A stretch of 64,000 nucleotides of DNA from Strix aluco (Eukaryota > Chordata > Aves > Strigiformes > Strigidae): positions 13,145,985 through 13,209,984 of the forward strand of contig NC_133940.1 in NCBI RefSeq assembly GCF_031877795.1, written 5' to 3'. The notes under the pieces were generated by a model. The model was not told the DNA's origin and did not search any database. It saw only the letters and a list, made by a program, of their open reading frames with translations. Of the stretch, positions 15,701 to 28,499 are shown one piece after another. Numbering within the stretch: position 1 is the first letter of the stretch; each line of letters begins with the position of its first letter. The translations under genes were made by a program, and so were the position numbers.

Positions 15701-18700
15701 AGTACTAGAACTGAAAGAGCCTGGGATTTCAAAAAGAAATTACAGAGAGACTGAGACATATCACATTGCCAGGAAGACATAGCAAGCTTAAACACAATAA
15801 ACAAATGAATTTGTGCATACTACCCGGCTCTCTACTAATTTTGATTTTCCAGATTTATACCCATCACACACAAGAATGAGAGACCGTTCCTACAGATGAG
15901 AAGACTGATTAAACAGCAATAAGAGTTAGAAGAATCTTGTGGCTAATTACAACTCTTCTGGTGTTAGAAACATTGAAAGAAGAAAAACTAAGGGAAATGA
16001 TTCAGTTTTTACATCATGTGTTTTTATGAAAACAAACTCTGCCAATATTAATGCAAGTTACTCATGGTAGGAAAAGAAAGTACATGAGGTCCAATTTTTG
16101 TTCCTTTCTCACAGGCAGATTTCTACATACTCCCCTCTTACACAATTATGCCAAAGGGCAACGAAATCTCCAGAAGTAATCTAATCAAACACCAGGTTTC
16201 AGAAGTACTTCCATGCTCTATCAATGCAATAGTAGCTCAAAGCCTGAGTTTTTGAGAGCTCTTACTATGTCTGTACAGCACAAATACTAGTACCTATATC
16301 CCTACAAACAGGGAAAGGGGAAAGTCAGATATAGTGGATCCCAATATAAGTCAAGGGTCCCTGTTTAAATATATACATTCTGTCTGAAATAGCAAAACCA
16401 CAAGTAGCATTAGGAAATCTTATTTCTCTTATTGCTGCTTAAAAATAAAAAGTAGTTAATACTATGTTCTACTGAGCTACTAAACAAAGATCAGGTTTAT
16501 TTTCGGTATCAAGAAAAATATTGTTGCTCTTTATATTCACTACTTCTGTTTTACTACCTATATTGACATATATGCACTTAATGTCAATCAGAAAAGAAAA
16601 AATCAATTTGAAAGTGTCAAGTGTCATACATCTATTGCTGCCACAACTATTGTAATGGAAACCAGACCAGCCACGCTTACAATGTATTTCTCAATTACCT
16701 AACAGACTGGTGTGAAACTCCCTGTTCTAATCTTGTAACACGAGGGCAAGCAAATATTTGGTGAAAGGGTGAGAGCTGTTTGTGTGCCCCAAAGGCAGAA
16801 AACATAAAAGGCCAAGGCAAGATTCCACAACTGAAAACTGTCCATTGAGAATACACTGAAAAGTATTTCCTCTAGACTCACTTCCGTTACTTTTGCCTCA
16901 TTAAATTCTATCCAGAATCTGCACGGCAAATACCTGAGGCTCATTCACTCCAAGGCTTCCTCTCTCACAAGCCTGTACTCAATCTGTGCTGGTTATGCTG
17001 TGATCTGATCAAAGCCTGGGGCACACAAGGTTTCCAGTCAATCCAATCTACACTACAGTACTGTGAATGCTAGCAGTAACTATAAGAGCAAACTCAGCTG
17101 TTGGAACACTTTTTGTGGTAAAGGAAGTGAGTGAGAGACATCCTTTTGATTCATTAGCATTTTAGCTAATGAACATGGTAAAGACTGGTGGCTTGGACAG
17201 ACAGTGTTTCAGAAGAGGATGGAAAAAGAGAAAATCTGCAATTGAAAAATACTGATATTACCTCAAAACTCCTCCAACACCTACAAAATATACTTGGACT
17301 AAAGGGCACAAAAATTAAACAGGAAAATGCATGTTCTATACTAATAAAGAAGTATTTATTTACTTCAGCCTGATCCCCTCAACATATACTCCAATCTCAT
17401 AAGGCATTATGGCAAATGTTACTCTTACTCCGATGTTTCAATAGCAGAGCTACGCAATTGTACTGTTTCCACACAACTTTTTAAAACAAGCACATGAAAA
17501 GGCAAGCAGCACGATCAAGGACAAGTTTTGGAGGATATGTGACCATGGAAGTTCTCCAGCAAAAGCTATGTAAACAGTCAAATAAGAATTGATAATCTCT
17601 TTGTTCCCATACATAATACAAAATGGATAGCCTGACTAGTTCTGTGTGGAGCTACACAACCATTTTGCAGTGGAAAGGTTGTGACTTACATGGCACTGAT
17701 GATCCAACTAGTGATATTAAAGTTATCATCACCTTTTAATTTTCTGCTTCTTTCTCAGTAGTAAACTGCTTTGCAAAATACAATAGTGGCCTCTTCTACA
17801 ACTGTTGAATTATACAGTCTACAAGATCAAATCAGTTTAAGACTTGCAAATATAAAGCTCTATTTGCCACATCTTCCATAATGTTTTTCTTGCCTGCAAA
17901 CACTGTCCTTGGGAAATCTGATACCTCAAATCAAATAATCCCCTAATACATACAATTTATACTAAAACCACTTTCACACATTTCATTCATTTCATACAAG
18001 GTTTGTTGTTTGCTTCCCCACATGAAAATTTGGTCTCCTTTCAGTACAGACTTGCTAAATTCAAGCTTTTTGAAAGCGTTCTCTTATACTAGGCAACTTC
18101 AGATAAATTCCAAAGCCCATTACTGCACCTATTGTATCGAAGCATATTACAACAGAAGATCTTTGTGTTAACCTATACTATATCAGTTTGAAACTACAGA
18201 CTGGAGATCAATTGCTTTCTTTATCTTTGTTTTATTTTTAAGCGTTACAAATGAAACAGGTTAAATAAAAATAAGAGAGTACTGAATATGCAGGCTATTC
18301 TGTATAGGATATACAGAACTGTTTGTGCAGTCTCTAGCATAACATGTAACTACAAAGAAGCATTTAAACCTAATTTTTATAACCAGATTATGTTTAAAAT
18401 TTTCATTTTTAAGGGTGATTCTAACTTGAAAATGTGATTGAAAGTACAAATTATAGGCCAGAAAAAAAGGCTGTTCAGCTAGAAAAGGGAGAAGTAAAAC
18501 AATGCAAAAACACAGGTGAGACTTCACATGGAACCTGAAGACACTCCCTCCATTTTTTTCCGTGTGGAATACTGGCATCTGAAAACTGGCATAATGTTCT
18601 GTGGTGTTTTACGTCAAGCAGTTTTACTTTGCATTGAAAGGGACTAGTAACACACAAATTACTTCTTTCAGGTAACTTCTTAAATTGTACCACCATTTTA

Positions 18701-20260
18701 TCTCACTCTGCAATGAATGGATAGTCTAGATTTTGCTTGTCTCCTAACTGGAACACAGCTGACATAAGGCAGGAATTTACTTGAAGCTGGGTTCTTAACA
18801 GAAAAGTTAAGAACTCCGTTGTCCCTGCATTTTCAGGGCACAGTAAAAGTAACTGATGTACAGTGTTTTACAGTCTTCAAAATCAGATGTAATGTTCCTG
18901 TTTCTGTAATATTAATGAATTTGAATATGTGATGGGGGGGTACTGCAGATACACAAGTTACATTCTTACTTTCTAACTAATGTTTTGCTTCTAATTGCTA
19001 GGTGCTTCCCTGGGTCTATTGGGCATTCATTTCCATCTGTTTTCAATTTACTGTCAGTATTAGGAACATATGCATGAGCAGCAGGTTGTTTAAGAATTAG
19101 GGTGCTCATCTCCCCTCTTACGTTATTATCCTATGCTTATGATAAACATTTCAACAACATCTTTTCATAACATAAGAAAATTAGGACATCAGGTGCTTTT
19201 TGTTTTGCAAGTAAAGAAGAAGGAATACAGGAAATAATCTCACTGAGTAAAAGTTTTTCAAAATTAACACAGAGACAATGTATTGTTGGATACATCTGCT
19301 TCACCTATTCCTGGAGTACATGCATTCAAGTTCAGACTCTGATCAAGTCATGGTATTAGGGTTGGACAAATGTTAATGACGTTTTACTCAACAAGGCAAA
19401 AAAGTCATTAATGACATTACCCTAGCTGTATAGATTACATATTAACACTTACTTCCTGGCCTCAAATTGGTATGTTCCCAAACATCTGTACAGCATGACC
19501 TAGGAGGAATTGTATGTACCCTTGTGATGACGCATTAGAAATACTTAAAAGTAAAATGGTATTGCCCAATATAAAATAAAATAGTAACATTAATCTATTA
19601 CTACATAAGAACAAAAGTTCGGAGAAAGTAAACACCGAATCATTGGTTTTTAAACAAAATACAGCTAATAGATTCATCTGACTAAGGCTTAGTAACACAA
19701 ACACAGCAGAGCCAGTCATTAAAAGCTACTTTCCTTTATTTATAAATTTCCTGAAATCTAGTAGCATTGCTCTGTAATAACCTTTTTGTGAAAGGAGCAA
19801 CTCAAACAGCAAAATGTTAAAGTGCAAGAACACAAGTCCAGTCTGGCAGGCAAACATGCAATGTAATGACAGAGATCATCATAATCCCTCTTAATGCTCT
19901 ATTGAGAAAGTCCAGTAATATTAACCCCCTGTGTTTTATTGAAATCCAGACACAATAATAGACTACAACAGCTTCTCCCTTTCCCTCTAGTTACCCTGAC
20001 AGATTATATTCTTTTTAAATGTCTTGCCAACAGTGACTGTTGTGTAATTTAACAGACTAAAGTTCTAAATATAATTCTGTATTACTTTAGAAAACCTGTC
20101 TCTTCAGCTTTTGTTTTGACAAGAAATTCTGCCACCAATTTTATATTTACCTTTATTGCTTTTCAAAAACTCCACCATCTCTCATCAGTGGCATTAGGTG
20201 CTGTCTTGTCAGACAGCGGTCGTAATTTAGGTAGTGAAATTAATTACATACTTTTAAAAA

Positions 20261-20281
20261 GGGGGGGGGGGGGGGGGGGGG
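20261..20281 (+). repeat. G21 homopolymer
   Basis: An uninterrupted run of 21 G on the plus strand after AAAAA. In ACSL4 transcripts it would be poly-C. The exact length may be affected by assembly. Confidence 0.95.
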
Positions 20282-23200
20282 CAGGGAAGAGAAGTAAATG
20301 TTCCTCCTTATGTCAGTCTTTTGCCTACCAAAAAGTGTACTGGGGGCTGGGGAGGAATTTTTCTCAAGTTTTTATGCGTTTTTCAAAATTCTGTGGGGAC
20401 AGTCAACAAGAAGAGCACCACAGCTGGAAAATACACTTTCTCTTTTCTCTTAGGAGCTCACATCCAAATGCAAATTCCTCCCTTTTTCTGTGACTAAGCA
20501 AAAAAATCAGGCAATTCTGCAATTTGAAGAAATTCTCTCCTTGCAGATGTTCTGATATACAGATGACTGGGTGTGCACTTAAAAAATACAAGTTTAAGAA
20601 AACTGTTCCCACCCATGGTCATTTGAGATGGTAGTCCCTGAGATTTCAGGCATGAGTCATCTCTATTTTTCATTTTCATTGTGTAACTAGTTAAGCTGCA
20701 GAAGAAAATAGTTTGAGTCAATAAAAGTTAGGAGCATTGGGTGGAAGCATATTTTAATCTTTTGCACAATCACAGTATTTTCCAGTGAAAAAGTGATACG
20801 TCTTTTGTATGTTTAAGGAACTGAATTTTATTGTGATCTTAATGCAAAATTTTAGCACAGTCTATTGCTTGGTTCACGGTGAACCTATCCTACCACTTTC
20901 TAGCCAAATATACCTAGATTCATCTCTAGATATCTATCACCTCTACATTTCTATCATCTCTAGATCCACACCCGAAATTCCCAGATAAAGATTTACCTAA
21001 GACAGGATTTCATACTGCAACTTTTTACTCACTTTATTCTAAACTTTTTGTGAGTGAACTTGCTTTCTGCTACTTTCATGTGCTTTATAAAAGACTGAGA
21101 TATCTTTAGGGTAAATTTCTTGTAATAACATTATTTGGCAACTCAAGTATTAATTATTATAAGGAAGATCTGGAGGTATAGATTGGGGATGAGTTCTACA
21201 TGGATAATAAAACAATGCAGCGTATACCAATTTAGTCAGAGAAGATGGGGATTTTACACATCAGCAAGGGAGATAACATTGGTGAAGGCATTTTCTGCCA
21301 GGGAAGGTGACTCTACTGACTTACTACATCATAACGGTTCTTTGATTTTTATCTGTACTTCAAAGAGGAAGTGAGATGACCAAGGAAATTTCAGTACATT
21401 TTATCCCACAAAGCAAAGTGCACATTCAAGTTTTTAGATTTAATACCTCTAAACACTATTTTGTTCTATCTTCTGAGCAGTGTAACACCACCAAAACAAG
21501 AAAACAATGCAAAAGTAGTCTGAACATAAATATTCATACTAAGACAGAAGAACATGGTAGAAACTAGCACAATTCTTAGAGAAGTTTAAAAAAAAAATGA
21601 GGAAAAAAAGTCTTCTGAGACAGTTTTAAACAGCGAGGTTTTCAACTTTACCACCCCCTAATACACATGCACACACGTTCATCACACTTCTGTACAGACA
21701 CCAACATGCTTGTTTAAGGTGTACAATTTGAGAGGCAGGCAGCTTTTGATGCTCTTAGTCCAAAATATCCAAGCAGGTTTTGCAGAAGAGCAGAGGACAT
21801 CCTTACCCGCCTGGGTCCCCATGCCACATGCTCTCAGCGCGAGCTGGAAGCAGAGCCGGGCTCTGGCCAAGGAGGTGCGTAACGGTATTATGACATGATG
21901 GTGCCTGTGCTGCCATGTCCTACCCCTCAGCAAAACGGACTAGCACAGCCACAGAGCTTCCTGGAAGGAATTGGTTCCAGCCCTGCCAGTTCAGAAGATG
22001 TGAAAAAAAGCATGCGTGACTATTTGCAGCAAAACTCAAACACACTAAAACTCAAGTGGCTCGATGGCGCAACTTGGTATTTTGGTAACTAGATCACCTT
22101 TAATATGAATAAAGCAGGAGTCACAGAAGCAACTGCAGAGGAAAGAAACTGTTTGTACAGCAGTAGACTAAATAAGACAGTAAAGTGGTCTTAGACTTAA
22201 CAAATTTTGAAGGAAGCACGAAGAGGAAACTGATTCTGTTGACCATTCTTTCAGCTTATTTTTAGGAACTTTTTTACTCCGAAAAAGGGACAGAAAAATC
22301 CATAGTATGACACTGTATCACAACAGCAATTTATGACTAGTAATAAAAAAGATACAATTTAATTTGTTAACAAATGCAGTAATACTCAAAAACATAACAT
22401 TGTCATAAAATGTTTCCATTTTCAACTTAAAAATACACAGTTCCCACTTCAAGTCTATCAGTATTTGGACTGATGATTACAGTGATGGTAGGACAAAGTT
22501 CCCTGTTGAAAGATTTTTGCAAGGGTTACTTAAGTGCCCACTCCCTAGTTATTCTCAATCTTACTGCTCACTAGCACACAAAAAACCAAATCACTCTCCA
22601 CCTTTAAAGCAACTGCAATTCAAATGTTTCTAGGTAAGTAGGTTGATAAATTCATGAAAAAATTAAAAAGAAAAGCATTAAATAGTGACAATTCTAGGCA
22701 CCTCTTAGGTTATAAACATATCTAAACAGACTATTCAATTCAACATTTTCCTGGATCAGTTATATGAGCTTTGTCAGCCATTTGTTGTCAACACAATACT
22801 ACCTGCTACTTGAAAACATAGAACAGGCTGATCACGTACGTTACTTTAGGTCAGGGGATACCACTAGAAATTCATTACATTATCATTCTCAGTTGTCACC
22901 CAAATTCTGAGTGCTTTCACATATTTGAATGTAACATGCTGCCAAACACTGTGCCTGACAAAAAGTTTTAAATTTACTCTTGGTTAAAGTCAGCCTTATG
23001 ACATTAGACTGCTTTTAATAACCTCAACTTTAAAGCGTCAACAACCCAGTATTCAAAGCTTACCTCTCTTAAAGATAAATCTACAGAATACTATGCAAGT
23101 TATGGAAATATTTTTCATTTTCAGCTTTTTAAGGAATGGTAAACATATAAACTAAGAGGTAATACATAACGAATTTATGAAACTGTTTTGTCTGTCTGAG

Positions 23201-25376
23201 CGACACAGATGAACTACCTTAGAGAAACAGCCAACAGAAACCTTATCCACTATGGCCTTTCAGAGAATAAAATCACCCCCCCACACCCTTTACATTTGCA
23301 TCCAATGTCTGTGCACTGACCACAATTCAGAAAGGAAAACAAGTGTTAAAACAGTTGGTGTGGTCCTAAAATCTCATACTTTAGGTATAAAGTAGTACTA
23401 GCATACACAGAAGCTATATTTGTATCTTATTTTCATGCATGTATTCCAGAAATTATGATCCAACCTCAGTGAAAGCGACCTGCAGATTCAGGTAACACAG
23501 GGAAGGTTTCCCCAAAGCCCTGCTCCTCTTTCCATTAACCCTTCTGCCTCTGCTGACAGCCACTGCTTGCTCATCTCTCTCCCCCCACTGCAGTTCAGAC
23601 TGATTTGGTCCAGGTTAAATGAGGATTGTTTTCCAAACACTAACTTTTAAAGTGGTGTAGGTTATACCTGAATAACTGCAAGATTTTTACACTGGGGAAT
23701 GGGGGGAGAAAGACTACAAGGCTGGTCACCATCTGATCTTTCTCATTAGGTAATATGATCTGGAAAGAGTTTACACTTATTTCTGACTGTTCTGTGTATG
23801 AGATTATCATTCATCAAACCATCTTTGAGCATTCAAATAACCTGAACTCAGCTCAAGACTAGAACAAGTTTTTATCTTCAGTTATGTTAGATTAAAATTG
23901 CCAGACTGTTTAGCATGCTCTTTTGCAGTCAAGTTTTATGGAACTGTAATGTACACTGCATAGGCATTGTGATTGAAAGGCACGCAAGAAAAACATGCCT
24001 GAAAGACCAAGCTTCAGTGAAATACTGAAATACCTGAACAGCAAGGGTAACGTATAATCCTCGAACAAGGCAGACTGAGTACCAACAATCCCAGAATGGC
24101 AAAAAGTAGCACCCTCATACAAGCAGGATGCTCTCCGTAGTTTTCTAAGGCATAATCTTGCAACAATCCCTGTTCCAACTCCCACCTTCTCACCCTGCTT
24201 TTTATTGAAGAACAGCGTGCTGAGTTTCATCTCTCAGTTGTTCCTCTTCCCTGTGGTGATACATTCCATAATGAAAGCACTTCTGACCAAGTTGTTTGAA
24301 GAGAGGAGCTCATAAAAATGCAAAACTATTTGCATGCTTATGAAATACAAAGAGAACCCATTTTCATAATGAAAATTAAACATATCTATCTAACAAAGGC
24401 AAACCTAAGGCTATCTTAAATTCAATACTAAATTATACTGTGTAAATATACAGTATGAATCACCTGTACATACAGCTCCTTTCATGGGAAGTAATATGCA
24501 AAATGACAAACTAATGGACTACTATGGACAGACAGACACTACTCCATCCTCACTTCCCACTTCTGCATCCGGTGCAAAAAGACCGCAGGCACCACAAGCC
24601 AGGATCTCTCGCTTCTTTTTCATTTTTCCTTTCTATTGCTGTATCACTTCAGTGCTATTTGATATTTCCACTAGTGGCAGATTTACTATCTCAACTCTTC
24701 TATGTAGCATTCAAAGCTATGGAAAGTACTGTTGTAAAACTACACCTTACCTATATAGTACTGTGATTCTTTTAGTATGTATGTTTTCATCATGCAAAAA
24801 AACCCAAATAAAACCCCCAAAACTGACACACTAAGAACAGAGGTTAGGGAAGTTAGTACTTAAAGCAAATGTTAAGATATAACACAACTTGAGCAAATTA
24901 CTTTATTGAATTCACGTGTGTCCTCAGTATAACAGAGACTCCAATGGAGAAGTGAGAACAGTGCAACAAGCCTGCTATCAGTCTTCAAGTTTAGGTTCAT
25001 GGCAGCTAACTTGGTCCAAATCTGGACTGCAGTGATCCTCCTTTGACTGTTCCCTTGGGCTGCAAACTTTGCAGGCAGCCAATTATACATAACTTAAGTT
25101 GAGCCAGTTGTCTGACATAGTTCCCCATTCAGTCACACAAGTGCCAGTGCAAGGGAGGAAGTGGTAACTTTAGTTCAGCTGACATGAAATTACTTGCACC
25201 TTTACTCTGTAGCTTTGTAAGAACTTTAAACAAGCACAAGACGGAGCTACTGCTGGAAGAAGTAGCCTCCAACCATTTTCTGCTGTCCCAGTCTGTCCCC
25301 TCCTGTCTGCCAGAGGCCAGAGTGAGCACTGGCTGCAGCTTTTACAAGCTTACTGTGTTCATGGAAGTGCAGTATT

Positions 25377-25393
25377 GGGGGGGGGGGGGGGGG
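25377..25393 (+). repeat. G17 homopolymer
   Basis: An uninterrupted run of 17 G on the plus strand in AT-rich intronic sequence, a second long poly-G in the same intron. Confidence 0.95.
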
Positions 25394-28300
25394 AAGAGCA
25401 ACCACAAGCTATAGTGTGATAACTACCTACTTTTATCTTTATTGAAAGTAAAAAAAAAAACCCAAACCGCATTCCCAAACACTGAAATGTCTAATTAACA
25501 TTTTATTACAGATTAATTGTGTATATTCCAAAATACTTTAATATGCATAATTTGTTATTTATTTTAGATCAGGAGTTAGTAATCGTCCTAATCCAAAGTG
25601 GCTGTCTGGTCCAGGAAGCAGCAGCTGACTAGAGTTGACATGAAATGAATGCCCTCATTCATAAATTTTTGGGTTTTTGCTACGAGCCAACATTCAGCTT
25701 GCAGTGATATGCAACTGCCAGCTCCTCAAACTTAACTAGCATACTTGAAGGAGTGACATTTCATAGGCTGCTCAACTCCTCTAGATTCCAAGACAAAACA
25801 TTTGTTGAGAATGAGTCACAGTGTTTATACTTGTCATGTACTTTAGGTAGACTGAACGTATTGGGTCAAGTTGTATAGGTAGCTCCTAATATACAGAAAC
25901 ACACATAATAAAATTTAAAAAATAGTAACTTATTTAGAATATCAAATCAGACTTGTAGCCAGATGAGCAATCATTACATGAACACAAAAATAATTTATTT
26001 TTATTTTGGGAGAGTTCTTATTTTATACCGTTGTATATGAAGCTTGCTATTGACCCAAGCAAGCTGGATGTAGAATGAGCAACGCGGTTGCACAGTTCCA
26101 GAAACACAGCACACCTTTAGCTTTCTCTTTAAAACATCAGTAAGAGACAGACTTTTGTTTCAGGCTCATTAGCACATGCTATCCTGAACCAAGGAGCATA
26201 GTTCATATGTTACAGCAGAGTGCCTAATATATGAAATTCAAGGACAGGAATTCGAGGACTTGAGATATGATCAAATGAAGAAGAGCGAGCTCTCTCCAGT
26301 GCCTAGGGCAGGTTCCTGTTAGGAGCTGCCTGCACTCGGCGCAATCAGCCCCTCCAGCTGAGTGTAGCTGGGGGCCTTTGGGTTCCACAGCAAGAAACAG
26401 AGAAGCTGGAAAATAATCACAGGAAAAGCTATCAGACTGATCAGTATGGCAGTGTTTCCATCCTTAAAAGCATGTGTGCAACTGAGGGACAGTAAGAAAA
26501 ACTCACTTGAACTAGCAGACTGTTAAAACCAAACACAGGTGTCGAGCCTGTTCTTACTGTGATACCTAACAAAGATTTCTCTGGCAGCCATGAAAGAAGA
26601 GCCTTAGGGCACACATGTGCTCTGCAGAAACCATTTATTTGTTTTATATTTCTTTTCCAAGAAACTGAATTGGGAAACACAAAAACACCCACCCTTATAA
26701 CAACTACCAACACTGAACAGAATTTCTCTTTGCAGTATCACATAATATAATTTATTCAGTTCCTCTCTATGCTAATATTTTTCTACTGCTATGAGCAGTG
26801 TCTGTGCAAACAAGGCTCTAAAAAAAGGCTTAAGGGTCAACTCACCACAGAGGACAGTTATTCAATTATTTTATGGGCTACTCTCCATTTCTGACAATGG
26901 AGCCAAGTAGATGGTGTATAAGGGATCTAAAGTTACAGAAGTGCAAAGGGTCTGACAGGCAGAGGTATGTCTAAAAATACATCTATCAGGGAATGGGAGG
27001 AAATCTGTTAAGAAATAAGCAGCAGCTCTTGCATGTTGACATTTGTTTTGAGTTGCGTTGTGTAAGGGTCAAAAATTTCTGCATGGAAATGAAGGTGTTT
27101 GACCCTGGTGCTTAGTCCCTGATAACCCCAACCACAGCAGCCCAAGAGATGTCAAACCACACGCTAGTGTGCAAATGGGCATTACTGGTCATCAAGAGTC
27201 AGCCTTGCACACATGGTCTGCTTGTGGACTGCCATGGAAGAACAATATTCAGTAAGAACCTTAGCTAAAGGGACTGTTACTACTCAAGTTACTTTTCTAA
27301 AGTTACACAGCAAAGACACAAGCAGTTTTATAAACTAGACATCTAACTGCAGTTGAAACTGAGTAACTGCACAGAGGAAAACCTCAGTTAAGATGCGGTT
27401 CAGAATGCACGTCTGGTATCTCCTACGTGTAGAACAGTGGTTTAGAAAAAGAGACCATAACCATCCTTCCATTTTACTTGGATCTACTGTTGTGTCTCCT
27501 AGAATACAAGTCACATTTATTAATTGCTATTTCACTTTCAAATGGGTTGCACGGTATCATAAAATAAAAACAGGTCTGCTGTACAGATCTAACAGTCTAA
27601 CAAATAATTTTGCAAAACATAACCATTAGCTAGATGTTAAGAAAAATTTTTACATGTTGGTGATGCTTATACTACAAAACAAGCACAATGGGGTGGGCTA
27701 AACATGTAATTAACAGATATTTAAAAAATAAATTATACATTACAAATTTTAAGAATTTTTTTAAGAAATCCTCTGAACGCAAGCATTTCTGTAACTGCCT
27801 TATTTTCTATAGTAATGAGAGTTAAAACAGAATACCACTTCAAAGTTATTGAAATAATAATTTTAAAGTCTCTCTAATCAGTACAAGTATTAAGAGTAAA
27901 GTACTGGAATGTAACGTGCTATTTTAAGTCCGTCCTTGTCATGTCAACTTGTTTCTAATTTCACTGGCCTTCAAGCATACCTAGATATATTTTTAACTGA
28001 CAAATACATTAATATTCTAACTGCCACCTATGCTATAAAACATTCCCGATTATCAGTGTATGTAAATATGGGCATTTCCCCTGCCCACTAACAAGAGTGA
28101 TAAGCAAAAATCATGAGATGAGTTGCAGTGTCATCACACAGTTTAAAGTAAAACAGATGTGCATACAGGTATTCTGCTCTGGTTTTTGACACTTAACGTC
28201 TGCTATTAACAGACCAATGAATTTATAATAAGAATTAGAAAAGGAATATAAATCTATTGTCTAATAGGCAGGTTACAAGTATGCTTTTAGAAAAAGACGC

Positions 28301-28410
28301 TCAACTGATGAAACAAACATACTGTAGGGAATCAATATTCACATCAATATACACTGAAAGAAATCCTAGTTCATTAGTTTTGTCCTCACTGAACAACAGT
28401 GGTATTCAAG

Positions 28411-28499
28411 TATCACAGATGTAAGAGCCTCAGATTTAAAATTATAACCAAGGATCCACTTTGGATCACTTTAAATCTGAGATTCTTAAATCTGTGATA
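28411..28499. repeat. Imperfect inverted repeat, 30-bp arms
   Basis: The arms at 28411-28440 and 28470-28499 are complementary at 27 of 30 positions and enclose 29 bp. The spacer contains a smaller inverted repeat, gatcca/tggatc. Weaker complementarity extends the arms to about 28396 and 28516. It could be a MITE-like transposon remnant or a hairpin formed in the ACSL4 pre-mRNA. Confidence 0.85.

Noticed and set aside
19455-19501. Minus-strand exon-like segment ending at a gtaagtgt donor
   Set aside because: The acceptor (attcctcctag) has a short pyrimidine tract, and position alone does not support it as an ACSL4 leader exon.
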